64,000 bases of DNA from Owenia fusiformis (lineage: Eukaryota > Annelida > Polychaeta > Sabellida > Oweniidae), in NCBI GenBank assembly GCA_903813345.2, contig CAIIXF020000009.1, positions 19,555,759 to 19,619,758 on the forward strand, given 5' to 3'. The notes beneath the pieces are model-generated. The model was not told the DNA's origin and made no database searches. It worked only from the letters and a program-made list of their open reading frames with translations. Numbering within the stretch: position 1 is the stretch's first letter; each line of letters begins with the position of its first letter. Shown here in pieces: positions 25,101 to 34,619 of the stretch. The translations under genes were made by a program, and so were the position numbers.

Positions 25101-28100
25101 ACAGCCATAATTGCAATTTTGATATTAAGATATATGTGAGAAATACCTCTCACCAGTTACCATGACAGCCATATTGCAATTTTGATTATGAGGAATATGT
25201 GGGAAATACAGGTACCACTCACCAGTTACCCTGATTTTAGATATGCTCTGGGTCTTGGCAAGTGTAATCTTGTACCATGGCCTGGCCTCAAAACCTGTCT
25301 GTGCACAGGTAAAAGGGTCACCATCGATGGCTAACTTTGGTTGCTGTCCATGATACACTGTGCTTGAGTGGATGTCTATTTTTCCTGTTTGAAACAACAC
25401 AATTTGATTAAATGAATGCTCATCAGTGGATTGAATTGATAGTTCTTTGAGATGCTTCAGCTTTAATATCATGTATTCATTTTAGGATTTCAGCTTTTAA
25501 AAGTACATCATGCTTAGATTAAAAGGATATTTGCAGTGTGCTCATACAGTATTTGATCATTTTATAATTGCATGTACATGTACATACATCATCATTTTAT
25601 AATTACATGAACATGTACATTCATCATCATTTTATAATTACATGTACATGCATCATCATTAATTTAATAATTACATGTACATGTACATACATCATCATTT
25701 TACAACTATATGTACATGCATCATCATTTTATTATTACGTAAACATGTACATGCATCATCATTTTATAATTAGATGTAAATGTATATGTACATGCATCAT
25801 CATTTTTATAATTACATATACATGCATCATCATTTTATAATTACATAAACATGTACATGCATCATCATTTTCTAATTACATGTACATGCATCATCATTTT
25901 GTTTGACATTGTCATATCAGTAATGGTCTGTTTTTAATAATACTTGCATTACTTTATAACTATTATATAATATAGTGACATAAAATTTCTGAATCATACA
26001 AAAATAATTCTTACCTAAGCATGTGCCTAGGAGCATCAACGATATGATTCCCTTCAAAAACTCCATCAGCTGCAACTGATTAGAAGATACTGGCCTTTTC
26101 CTATTCTTATGCGTAAATAAGCTGAAATGATTTTGCCATAAACCTGACATCTCATTAGCTGTAAAGAGTTGTTGGTAATCAGCATGCAATAAGAGCAAAA
26201 GGGTTGCAATAACCTTCCTAAATCATTGCCAAATGATTAATTATTTCTAAGCATATTAAAAAAGCTAATAAATTCAAAGAAATCATGAGTGATTCTTGTG
26301 TATACTAAATTGATTTTGGAATACATGCTGTGAAGTTATTATGCAGCTATATAATGGTTTATTCTTTGTTTTTGTGTTCTATAATTTTTTTGGAGTATAT
26401 TGGGAACAGAGTCATAGGTAGTGTCCCTGAATTCATTGGTCAGTATCAGGATTTATGTAAATGAGACAATTTTGAAATCTTTGTTTCCATTGGTTCAGGC
26501 CACTTTCCAATTGAAATTTGGGTTTGAAATCCACCTACTAAATCAAGGGTACATGTTCACATAAGAAATCCTCCTTTGCGTGAGAATGCCACAATTCAGC
26601 AAAAGCTTGTACCATTAACAGTCAGTGATGCAATTATATGATACAATTATAGAATCCTCATGCAAATTTCTAAAATTAGGATGCATTTACTTCACATTTT
26701 ACAAGCACTGTGGATAATATTGGTTATGGAGATGAACCTGAAATCTGGATATTACCAATATTTCTCAGTTTGATCTATTCAAAAATATTCAACAATCAAA
26801 AGGAAATTTCACTTTTTTGAAATCTGATTGGTTCTACCATAACAAATGCTAAATTCTAATAACACTTAATATCAGTCATTTTCTGCAATTTATTCTCCAA
26901 AATTATGTACATGTATTATTCCCTTATGATAACGTCAGAAACCATATTCTTACATTAATTGACTTTTCTAGACTTTATAATTTCCTTTTTATTGTATTTC
27001 TCAAATGAATCAATGTAAATTATGTTTGCAATGATAATTAAATATAATTTCAATGTTTCAATGGTACATTCATTCAATGGCATGTAGTTTCATCATGCCA
27101 ATGTGAAGTGAACAACATAACAATGCCATACTCAAAAATCAATGGATATACAAGCAAAATACATGTATGACTTTAATAACCATGTAAGTATACAAAGACC
27201 AAGACTTATAGTGTTGTGCTATTATCAGGTCTGTTTTTTGAATGTAAAGAACATCTCATTCCTATTTCCATTCTTCCATCCCAAGACAAGATCCCAGAAA
27301 GTCCCTCAACCAATTATTTCTTTGGCCTTTTACAACTAACATATTTTAAAAGCAATTGAAAATATGAATTTAGTGTATTTGATTACAGTATGAGAGAACT
27401 GCTGAAGTTGAGCATTTACAGTCTCTATTAGTCATTCCCAAAGACCAGGGCACTAAACTAATGGAAAGGTAGGTTTATGAATACAGCAAAGCCTCTCTTT
27501 TCTAAACGCAAGTGGGGCCAGCCAAAAGTACTTGGGTTGTTTAACGTTCATATTTTAAGGTTTTTAAACATGAAAGTATATGACAGATAAAAAGGTACTG
27601 AAACAAGTGTTCAGGTTAGAGGTGTTCTGATAAGAGAAGTGTTCTGATAAGAGAGGTGTTCAGATAAGAGAGGTGATCTGATATACTGGTTTTACTGTAG
27701 TCTTGCTTTGTGCCCTCTTAAACCCTTCCCCAGAACACCTCACCTTGAGGTGAAGTAGATGTAAGGTATAGAATCCAGAGACTGGATATAATTTATTTAG
27801 TAATTAAACAAAATTATACAATTTTATTTATGATTTAATATTCACATTGACTCCCCATCAGTCTATCACCTACAATATAGGTTATCATAGGGTTGAATTT
27901 TGATTTCATAAACAAACCAAAGCTTGTAGTTTAGTATCTAGACTAATAGTAATAATAAATGGTATATTATGTTTCAGCCGAATGCAGGAACTCAACTTAA
28001 AACCTCAACCATCAGTTAAATCTTCACCTAACATTCCTCAGAATATCTCTTCTCCTCACTCAGACTCCTCTGACCTTGACAGTGATGATGACCTTGAACC

Positions 28101-31100
28101 CTATGACCTCTCAAATGATGTGAAACAATCCGCTGTAAAGAAACCTGTGTATGTGAGAGATTGCATGGAGGGTGAGTTAACTCCATTGGGTCAATAAAAA
28201 CACACATTTGTTATCTCACAATAACCCAATAGTACACAGTAGTTGTTACCTTTCAAGTAAATTCTCATGAATAATAAAAGCATCATTCTAACATGATACA
28301 CATTTAGACAGAAATCATTCTAACAATTTCGAAAATATATGAATAGGGACCCCATGTCAATATATTTTCAAAATTGTGAACCTGCCATAGTATACCTGGT
28401 CCTTTAAAGCCATTGTGACTTTTCTGATTGATAACTCCAACAGGGAGTTTTAACAAAATTAGAAATATTTTGAAATATTTTTATTTTGTTCTCCCCAGGC
28501 TCATCAGATATTGCTTTGTATGGTCCATTCACAATTTGTATGAATCTACATATTGAAAAGTATTCCGTACCTAGCGAAGCATTTGTATGGCAGTCAATGA
28601 ACCTGAAGGTTCGCTATATATTCCTGTATAGCCGCCAAACTTTTTTACCATGACAATTGTATGATGTCATAACCTGTAAACAAAGTGATTTCGACTGGAA
28701 TTGTGTAAAATGTTGGTCTTCTTTCACGTATTTCTACATATAGCTCAGGCTATATTGGCGTCAGACCTCAGGCATATATTCAATGATAGGGGCATAATGG
28801 CTAAATACATGTATAATGTTATTTCACTTATACCAAGGTCTGATTTCATCGGAAGACCCTGATAGACTAGAGACCTGTCTCTCAACAGCGGAGGTCCTAG
28901 TTAGGAGGAAACCAGACAACCTCGGAGAGGTGAGAATATTAGAATTCAGAGTTCTTCACCTCTTTCCACCATACCCAATGCTCACATATATAACTTATGA
29001 CACTGGGACACACCAAAAGGGTTCCAATAGGCAGGTGTCATATTTTACTTTTGAACAAGTTAGTCGATGAGCAAAAAGGATGGAAATGTTCACAATGAGT
29101 GGTATTCTGATAAGTTCCGGATATACAAGTTTTACTGTATTTCTTCATGGAACAGAATTTCTCGAGCAGAATATATCCTGTTTTGCACTTCAAATCATTC
29201 AATATTTAGACACCTATATTGAATTGTAAATGAGTTGTTTAGTTTCTTAATGGTAACAAGATGTTCTATAGGTTGCTGCTGAGTTTACAAAGTTACTGCT
29301 CCATTTACAAGACAACTTTGCCACTCCACTCTTCCCTATGCAGAGACATGGAGCCATGGTGGCACTTGCTGTTCATTGTCCTAAAGAAGTAAGTGGATAG
29401 CATTCTCCAACCATTGGTAGTCAGTTAATTATAATGTCTTTCACCTAAGGCTTTTGTTTCATTGCAAGGCATTCTACCATTTACAGGTGACATCCAGGTT
29501 AAAATGAATATTGTACTTTATTGTTTATTTATATAAGGGGACATCTAATGCTTACAGCGCTTTGCCCCTTGTAATTGTATCTAAATGACTTGTGCTTACA
29601 ATAAATATGAAAGATGATAAAAAAACCTAAGGCTTTAGCCTGCTTTTGTATGGAGGTGCAACTTTGAGTGGTTCCATGCCATTGAGGTTGAAATGGAGGA
29701 TCTACATTGTTAACCCAAATAGTGAGGTCTAATGAGTTTCTGAGGTAAAAATTGTTTTCAGTTGTACTTTTCTCATCTGCGATATTGTTTCAATGATAGT
29801 TGCACCTCCTGTTTTTGTCAGTGACACCCAAGCATAAAATTTGGCATCATTACATTACATTAGGCACATAATTCAACAAATCAGATAAAAATGTTTGCTT
29901 TTGCGTCAAGAAATGAAGATGGATTCAAATGATCATTTATAACAGAATATACCAAATAAAAGTGTGTTTTTGTAATTTAATGGAAAGTTAACACAATATA
30001 CTGGATGTGTTTTTTATTGCAATATAAAGTTTATTAATCTTAAGAAGTTAAGATAAAATGTATTTTCTTGGTCATTGCACTCTGAATCAATATATTTCCA
30101 TGTTTAAATAGGTCAGTGGATACTTAACAAATGAATTCTTTGAGAGGAACTACAATTTGAGACAGAGGATGGACATACTAGAGGTATGAATATATGAATA
30201 TTATTTGTATATCATTTTTATAAATCACAAAAGTTTACATTGCACAATCATTGCAGTAGACATTGGTACAATCATCATTTTCTGAAGACATTTTTGATGA
30301 ATTTTTGAAATGATCTTCACATTCTTTGGGGCACAAAAATGCAAAGTTGACAAAGATCTCTCCTTTTTCAATTTTAAAGGGTATTTTTCCACTTAATGTG
30401 AGCAATATTCAGAGGTCAAATATTTATTGAAAGGTATTTTTTTTTTTATATATTTTTTTAGGATCAGAGTTACAAAAATTAAACCTTGAATTATATGAAC
30501 TTAAAGAGACACTGACTGTTTGCTGGAAAACTCAGGGTACCTCTTTATATTTCTTTATTGAAATCATTCGTCAATCTAATATCAACTGTCATGATTTGAC
30601 CCATTGATTGGTGTTTATCTGTTGATTTAGTATGGGCAAAGTATTCTTTCAAAGGTTTGTTCTGAGTTATTCAAAAAAGTTGTCCACTGGTATTTTGATC
30701 TTTAATCTAAAGTTACTCTAGATGGAGCTATATAATATGGATCCATTCGGAAAGTTTCTGCATTGAAAACCATCAAATATTACAGATTGTGTCCATTTAT
30801 GTAATATATCTCCAGGTTTTAGCTGCAGCTGCCCAGGAGTTGTCTCAACCTAAAGAGCTGGGAGCAATACCTTCTAGTCATATACAACCAATTCCAGATA
30901 ACACACAAGCTGCTGCTAATTCAGGTACATACTGGTATCGCTTGGTATCACACCACCAAATAAATTCCAGAGTTCAATTTTTAATGTTATTGGTGAAGTC
31001 AACCCAATTCCCACTATCGAATGCAAGACTTAATGATAATTGCAAATGTTTACCCTATATACATTATAGGATGTATGGAGTGTACAGGGTGTCCAAGAGA

Positions 31101-33390
31101 TGTGTGAACATGTTAGGACACCCTGTATTATTTCATTGTGTGGCTACATACATATATATACACCTATATATGAATTACTTGCCCTTTGTTTAGATGATCA
31201 ACATGACTGGAGGGAGATTGTGCAGAAGAGAATAGACAGTAAAACCAGAAGGTTTGGAAAAGGTCGAACTCAACCACCTGTTCCACAAGTCAATAACAAA
31301 TTTGCTGAAGTCGCTGGTTGCTTCTTTTTCCCGCTCCTAAAAAACTTTGACAGGTGAGAACTTCAAAACTTCAAAAGGACCACCGCCTTTATTGTTTTCA
31401 AAAATCGAAAAATTACACACTAAATGTAGGTCTACTAAAATTTTTTAATACATGAAAGGTGTTCACTTTCATTCAAACCTGAGCCCAACAAACAAAAAAT
31501 ATCAAAGAAATGTTTTCAAAATTCATTTTTGGGGTGACAGAGGGGACAACCTGACTATGTCATGTACCATTCTACTCATTGGATAGTATTATATGAATGT
31601 GAGCTCCTCTGCTATATTTAGATTGAGAACAAATGGACATAAAAAATTCTCATATCTTAGTAACAATGTTTTATTTTTCCTCCATTGTACATACACATGT
31701 ATTGAAGCATGATATACCGTACCATGCATCCTAGGGTAGTACAATGAAATGCACAAAAAAGTAAGCCTTTAAATAAAAAAAATATTAAATTGTTTTCTAG
31801 TGTTCAATTAATTCAGTTTGTATGAATGTTTCAGGAAAGAGAACACATTTGACCTGTTGGGAGAGGACCACATTGTGCTAGGGAGACTCATGTATACCCT
31901 AGGAATCATTGTCTATGCAGCTATCAACACACCGGTAAGATTCAATTGTCTAGCCCCTATGATTGATCATTTACGAGATCATACATGTAGGGGGATCATA
32001 GAGGCAGATCTGCCGCCCTCTAACCGTTGGTGTAATTCTTCATAGTCTAACCATCATAACATTTACAAGCTACATACTTGATTATTTTAATGATATTATA
32101 TTATTGTGTTTAATGTTTTCCAGATAGCGCGTCAAATGGCCACATCACTGTTGGAATTCATATGGATTCTAAGATATCACCCTGAAGCGTAAGTTACTAA
32201 AAATATATACTTGGTGCTTCAATGTACCGTAGCTTAGTGTCTCTACATCCATGTTCTTATATTCTTCATTTTATTGGATATTTCAAGTATTTACATTGTC
32301 TGTCCATGTGATATGACATGACTATTTTATATTCTAGGACTGTAAGGCAGGGATTGTTGTTTGCACTGTCTATGATGTTACTCTCCATACCAGGGTTTGT
32401 CTTAATGGCTGATCTCCAGTCTGAAATATCTGAGACCAAGGAATGGCTGGAAGGTAAACTCAGTACTGTAAACAGTTAAAATTACGTCTTGAATCTGTTA
32501 CTGAGAGATTTTCGGTGGAGGAATATAATTTCAAAAAACTAAATTGAATACTCATATTCCTCACATTTTCTACAACAGATTTGTATGCTTAATTCAATGA
32601 GATTGCCTGAGTTGTGTTAAAGACATCTACAGTTTATATGTAATGTTACATATCATTTATATCGCTCTTTCTCTCGTTCTTTCTTACTGTAAGACAAAAA
32701 TGTATAGTGGTACACATATGTATCTGATGATGTTCACACTTATTGTTTCAGATTTGGTTGATAAAGATCCAGACAATGAATGCAAGAAGCTTGCCATCCA
32801 AGCCTTGGTACTCATGCAGAATATAGTACAACAGGTAAGACCACTGTACAGTTGTTCACCCCTTCATAGGTCAACTGGCAAAATTGTAGATGTTATTACT
32901 CATGTTGAAAAGAAAGTTAACAGTGAAATCAATGTTGAAAATGTACATAAACATTGAATTTATCCAGTTTCTGTCCGACCGAAGTAAACAAATGCTGTCT
33001 TGATTCAAACGAATAGAACATTTGCAATAAACAATAATTGTCATTACTAATGATTAATATTGTCTCTTGAAAGCCCATTATAAGAGTGATATATACTTGA
33101 GCCATTAGACTTACGTAGATCAGCTTATGTATAGATTGAGTAGGCCTAAATGTTACACATATCAGCCTTTGTAGTAGTCTAGCTACAAGCCTCTCTGACC
33201 CCCCCCCCCACATGACTACAAACCTTCTCACATAGCTTCCCGGGCACAGCTTTCTGTAGTAGGGGGAGGGGTGTCACAAGGAGTGTTACAAGGGCTTGTA
33301 GTTACATGTACATCTACACTTATACCCTGGTAATTGTTGTTATAAAGCAAGACATTCATATTTCAGGAATTTTCTAACAAGAAGCCTTGA
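10198..33390 (+). CDS. TELO2: Telomere length regulation protein TEL2 homolog, complete, 20 exons
   Basis: TELO2 is the TEL2 subunit of the TTT complex (TELO2-TTI1-TTI2), an HSP90/R2TP-linked co-chaperone that stabilises PIKK kinases such as ATM, ATR and mTOR. Coding exons: 10198-10553, 11867-12067, 12842-12996, 14422-14569, 17870-17972, 21143-21211, 21512-21653, 22487-22623, 27389-27468, 27978-28171, 28838-28929, 29272-29388, 30112-30183, 30816-30924, 31194-31353, 31835-31934, 32124-32188, 32338-32453, 32752-32834, 33367-33390. All use GT-AG and the phases chain without conflict to 840 codons, close to human TELO2 (about 837). Diagnostic stretches are FFPQHY, LLGKLGLHGH, a LDSDDDLEPYDLS acidic segment before YVRDC (the CK2/R2TP-type region), NYNLRQRMDIL, VAGCFFFPLL and FDLLGEDHIVLGRL. 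The short last exon ends in EFSNKKP and stop. A possible AATAAA lies at 33788. Two opposite-strand genes sit in introns 5 and 8. Confidence 0.96.
10646..11371. mobile_element. Pogo/Tigger-like non-autonomous element in TELO2 intron 1
   Basis: The ends CAGTAAAACCTG at 10646 and CAGGTTTTACTG ending at 11371 are perfect inverted repeats, flanked by TA on both sides. Internal sub-repeats of the type CCTCTCTNTAGGTAAAACCT occur near 10665, 10750 and 11290. No transposase. Confidence 0.85.
13090..13215. mobile_element. Degenerate fragment of the GTAGCCAGG foldback family
   Basis: The stretch from GAACCAGGTTTTGCTAAGGG to the TGAATGGTGAAAAGCTTCAT region closely resembles the left half of the foldback element at 22820-23016 (mentions of CCAGGGG, AAAATCACCT and AAGTGCTC in the same order). 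The right end is not preserved. Confidence 0.6.
14590..17755. repeat. 31/62-bp satellite array in TELO2 intron 4
   Basis: A long tandem array starts about 20 bp after the exon 4 donor. Its first part (14590-15095) is a diverged 31-bp monomer, TTGGCTGTACAATATATTGA plus GTTGGTCTGTA. From 15908 it is a highly homogeneous dimer of about 62 bp. One half ends TATTGACTTTACTGTATACT, the other contains CCCTATTAACTGTACAGTAT. Occasional deletions (ATAT-GAG for ATATTGAG) and a GTACGTCC variant recur at intervals, suggesting larger higher-order units. A transposon at 15099-15905 splits it. Confidence 0.95.
15099..15905. mobile_element. 807-bp DNA transposon with GAACG-word interior, inserted in the satellite
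   Basis: The ends CTATCACACCAAACTAGTTC (15105) and GAACTAGTTTGGTGTGATAG (ending 15900) are perfect inverted repeats inside ACCC/GGGG tips. Flanking TTA copies (15096-15098, 15906-15908) suggest a 3-bp target duplication, as in PIF/Harbinger elements, though TA cannot be excluded. A second left-type end, CTATCACACCAAAC-AAGTTG, lies internally at about 15491, followed by sequence similar to the first 70 bp. The element is thus a partial tandem dimer. About 25 copies of GAAC or GTTC, mostly GAACG, are scattered through it on both strands. No open frame of size. Confidence 0.85.
17973..18501. other. TELO2 intron 5, 3' flank of the GPCR gene
   Basis: AT-rich intronic sequence that must contain the GPCR 3' untranslated region on the minus strand. 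Nothing else recognised. Confidence 0.4.
18502..19395 (-). CDS. Orphan rhodopsin-class (peptide-type) GPCR, single exon, nested in TELO2 intron 5
   Basis: An uninterrupted 297-residue frame shows seven hydrophobic segments in class A order. TM1 (about 35-57) carries the Gly-Asn of GTLGN at 50-52. TM2 (about 73-92) has the conserved Leu-Asp in ANLILD. A cysteine at 111 begins TM3 and could pair with Cys166 in extracellular loop 2. TM5 is about 181-203. TM6 has F230-x-x-C233-x-x-P236. TM7 ends the protein at once (HFANFGYKAFALKIF). The TM3 end reads ICMEGLTPYRIKH, where relatives usually have E/D-R-Y/F, so the arginine is replaced by glycine. There is almost no C-terminal tail. The shape resembles the large invertebrate FMRFamide-receptor-like orphan groups; ligand unknown. 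Lacking introns, it may be a retrogene or a member of an expanded intronless family. Confidence 0.85.
   Translation of the reverse strand: MTFPELDNETKLKIYGTNLSYKLYANTWRFYIALKIWHFLPIFIIIIGTLGNSSKILEIFRKTNPKARSGNRIGANLILDTLYIWTAILQKTIWYLSPGNIDISSINKLTCVAFSIGTKTTELVSVWLTVIICMEGLTPYRIKHIWLLGLLAAIFNSHMMSTLDVVKFQSDGAKFCHASKPEYLNLHLTYVPIFEVIFAGLIPAVVTGTVLICHRVKCSKDACQVASKGTVKLYKLALGFLICILPYSLFFILYHFVKHVQHDDSLDMHLRLKITNAIVSMLHFANFGYKAFALKIF
19396..20268. other. GPCR 5' flank within TELO2 intron 5
   Basis: Contains the presumed promoter of the minus-strand GPCR. A short CG-richer patch at 19500-19640 (GGCGCCAATGG and CATGGGCTCTACC) is partly self-complementary around ATGGGCTCTA/TAGAGCCCAT (about 19503-19580) and may be a degraded foldback element. 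Confidence 0.35.
20269..20543. mobile_element. Foldback element of the TAGCCAGG family
   Basis: CATGGGTGTTAGCCAG at 20269 is inverted with one gap at 20528-20543 (CCTGGCTATACCCATG). A run of eleven guanines and GCATCCCATCGCACCCTCCT lies near the right end. The same right end in shortened form is seen at 42305-42350. Confidence 0.7.
20917..21028. repeat. CAATA-type microsatellite
   Basis: Irregular tandem repeats of CAATACAG and CAATAAACAATA, 110 bp, within TELO2 intron 5 just upstream of exon 6. Confidence 0.85.
21850..22030. mobile_element. Fragment of a G-rich foldback family
   Basis: The sequence GGTGGGGTTCATTCCCAACT to GAACCCCCTCTTGCTACACC shows the alternating GGGGTT / AACCCC layout of the foldback families at 20.3 and 22.8 kb, but its ends do not match well. 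Confidence 0.4.
22287..22302. mobile_element. Tc1/mariner terminal fragment
   Basis: GGCTCACCCTGTGAAC is the terminal inverted repeat type also seen at 35074 (CAGGGTGAGCC). No matching left end was found, so this is a solo end or a degraded copy. Confidence 0.45.
22316..22500 (+). repeat. Tandemly amplified 3' splice site of TELO2 exon 8
   Basis: Three or four imperfect copies of a unit of about 45-50 bp precede the real exon 8 acceptor. Each has a TTATTCCAG-like acceptor followed by AGTTAC(T/A)AGACAAG and then TTACATCATTTTTGAA. The real exon begins TTTTTCCAG|AGTTACTAGGCAAGC. The repeat unit therefore contains the last bases of intron 7, the AG and the first 16 bases of the exon. The decoy copies keep good AG acceptors at about 22370 and 22447 (the copy at about 22411 has TGGAG instead). 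Confidence 0.85.
22820..23016. mobile_element. 197-bp foldback element with 6-bp target duplication
   Basis: CAGGCCCGTAGCCAGG at 22820 and CCTGGCTACGGGCCTG ending at 23016 are perfect 16-bp inverted repeats, flanked by AAAATC at 22814-22819 and 23017-23022. Subterminal blocks of GGGGGGGTTC and GAACCCCCC are also mirrored. Lies in TELO2 intron 8. Confidence 0.88.
23023..23201. mobile_element. Truncated pogo-like MITE
   Basis: Ends in CAGGTTTCACTGTA near 23187-23201 and contains AAGGTTTTACAGGCATGAAAG, matching the middle of the element at 27484-27697. The left end is lost against the foldback element. Confidence 0.6.
23202..24159. other. TELO2 intron 8, no gene recognised
   Basis: Contains diverged repeats of GTGTTTGTTCTGGTGAAGT-like words (23240-23450) and the probable 3' untranslated region of the fucolectin gene. 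A minus-strand AATAAA is present at 23921-23916. Confidence 0.4.
24160..26066 (-). CDS. Secreted fucolectin (F-type lectin) domain protein, nested in TELO2 intron 8
   Basis: Three minus-strand exons chain in phase: 26066-26015, 25384-25223 and 24416-24160, giving 156 residues. Exon 1 encodes a signal peptide, MEFLKGIISLMLLGTCLG. Exon 2 carries the F-type lectin core: SSTVYHGQQPKLAIDGDPF, then PWYKITLAKTQSISKIRV. Exon 3 encodes the remaining beta strands and ends CELELF and stop. In this family (eel fucolectin, tachylectin-4/pentraxin type) the fold binds L-fucose and often acts in innate recognition. The usual R-x-D-C-C sugar-binding stretch is not obvious between exons 2 and 3: the protein runs from KIRVTG straight into GHQFYNFDITLG. 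An exon may thus be missing, or this copy has lost the canonical site. The gene is entirely inside a TELO2 intron, on the opposite strand. Confidence 0.85.
24690..25240 (-). repeat. Tandemly amplified 5' splice site of fucolectin exon 2
   Basis: Units of 63-65 bp (GTGGGAAATACCTCTCACCA, then GTTACCATGACAGCC and an AT-rich tail) start at about 25009, 25072, 25135 and 25200. Older, more diverged copies reach back to about 24690. Read on the minus strand each unit contains GGTAACTG|GTGAGAGG, nearly identical to the real exon 2 end GGTAACTG|GTGAGTGG. The donor and the last exon bases are therefore part of the repeat. Confidence 0.85.
25563..25905. repeat. CATGTACATG / CATCATCATTTT tandem repeat
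   Basis: About eleven units of roughly 30 bp made from CATGTACATGCATCATCATT and TTATAATTA. Lies in intron 1 of the fucolectin gene, within TELO2 intron 8. Open frames in it are repeat artefacts. Confidence 0.9.
26067..27388. other. Fucolectin 5' flank and end of TELO2 intron 8
   Basis: AT-rich sequence with no recognised exon or transposon. Confidence 0.4.
27484..27697. mobile_element. Pogo-like MITE, 214 bp
   Basis: CAGCAAAGCCTCTCTTTTCT at 27484 and GGTTTTACTG ending at 27697 are imperfect inverted repeats flanked by TA (27482-27483, 27698-27699). The right half has three copies of GTTCTGATAAGAGAGGT-type words. Lies in TELO2 intron 9. Confidence 0.8.
28985..29137. mobile_element. Pogo-like MITE fragment
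   Basis: Ends CAAGTTTTACTG at 29137 followed by TA and carries the TGTTC...TCTGATAAGTTCCGGATATA words of the same family. The left end is not clear. Begins about 55 bp after TELO2 exon 11. Confidence 0.6.
29389..30111. other. TELO2 intron 12, no element resolved
   Basis: AT-rich. A stretch at 29520-29570 (TTATTTATATAAGGGGACAT to AGCGCTTTGCCCCTTG) looks like a dispersed repeat end but was not matched elsewhere in the window. Confidence 0.3.
31085..31125. mobile_element. 41-bp Tc1/mariner micro-remnant
   Basis: CAGGGTGTCC and GGACACCCTG form perfect 10-bp inverted repeats separated by only 21 bp, flanked by TA (31083-31084, 31126-31127). The ends match those of the elements at 34161 and 39809. 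Lies in TELO2 intron 14. Confidence 0.8.
33176..33305. mobile_element. Foldback element with TAGCTACAAGCC ends
   Basis: AGTCTAGCTACAAGCC at about 33176 is inverted imperfectly as GGGCTTGTAGTTAC at 33292-33305, with inner C-rich and G-rich blocks. A second copy lies at 63214-63335. In TELO2 intron 19. Confidence 0.65.
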
Positions 33391-34160
33391 AAATCGTCAA
33401 GATGGAATCAAGGACATGATTGAACATTTCATAATGGACAGTGCAAAACTTGAACTGGTGTACTGTATGCACATGTGGATGGCACACTGTGTAATGTATT
33501 TATACAGCATGAAATGCCCCAACACATTATCTGCTACATTTATATTATTAGTACTATCCCCTCCCTTATCATATCAACAACTTGCATATGCTTGGAATGT
33601 ATAAATGGAAGTTGACACATGAATGTATGGAAGGTTACCAGAGACTAAATTTAAATATGTAAATGACTTCAGTCATACTGATGAAACCTTGCAAAAACAA
33701 TGGCCATGTTTCAGTGCTCAACTTTGCAATTATAGACATTACATGTATGTACATGCATGTACAGTGTACATGTTGCCACTGATTTTGAATAAAGATCTCC
33801 ATGATATGTACACGTATGTATTCTGTCATTTAAAGAGAGAATCAGATATAGTGAGCAGGCTAAACAAAAAATTGTTTCAATTTTAGAATAATTTTGGCTC
33901 ATGTCATTCCTTGTCATGTCTATTTTCTAAAAATCACAAAAGTGCATACTTTATTCCAGGAAAACTAGAGATTTTTACAATAATGTATTATTTTTCTATA
34001 AGATTGGTTACCATTCTTATTATTTGGGAGAATTTAAACATTTTTCACTCATTTTTGCACTTTGAATCATTAATAACTTCACCAATTTATAACATATTGT
34101 GAATCTTTTGAGAGATATTGTATTTGATATTGTAAGGAATAGATTGGTAGGTCAATTATA
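33391..34160. other. TELO2 3' region
   Basis: Follows the TELO2 stop codon. AATAAA at 33788-33793 is the first plausible polyadenylation signal. Several small open frames here have no support as genes. Confidence 0.5.
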
Positions 34161-34400
34161 CAGGGTGTCCCGAAAGTATGGAGGCCCCCTAGGCAGACAT
34201 ATACCAATGTCTCCATAGTATTTGTCATGTATCATTGTTAAGCTCATTCAAAGTTACATTGATTTGCCAAATATCATGGTTCAACTCACAAATGGGAAAA
34301 AGTTACAGGTATTTCAAAATTTAGGGTTTAGCCAAAATTATAGTCAGTTTTACACCAGAATAATAGTCGATTTGTTTCCCTAGGCCATTAACTTCTGGCA
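34161..34400. mobile_element. Tc1/mariner 5' fragment
   Basis: Begins CAGGGTGTCCCGAAAGTATG after a TA. It stays similar for about 220 bp to the element at 39809 (CTAGGC.GACATATACCAA, TTGATTTGCCAAATATCATG). The transposase part is absent. Confidence 0.75.
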
Positions 34401-34619
34401 TTCAATCAAATAAGCATTTTTTGGTATAAAAATAATCACATTTATTATGACCCTTCAAAGCAGAGGTGAGAATAAAATACAATATAAAATAGTAGGTTTT
34501 ACATGTTTTGTGTGTTTTTTTACAGATAAGGAATGATATGCTAATGGCTGTCAAATTACATACATGTACAGTTTATTTACTTTTCTTAAAAATGTGAGGT
34601 TTTACAATTATGTATGTGA

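Noticed and set aside
31083-31128. Rho-independent-type terminator hairpin
   Set aside because: TA-flanked Tc1-type ends explain the hairpin; bacterial terminators are not relevant here.
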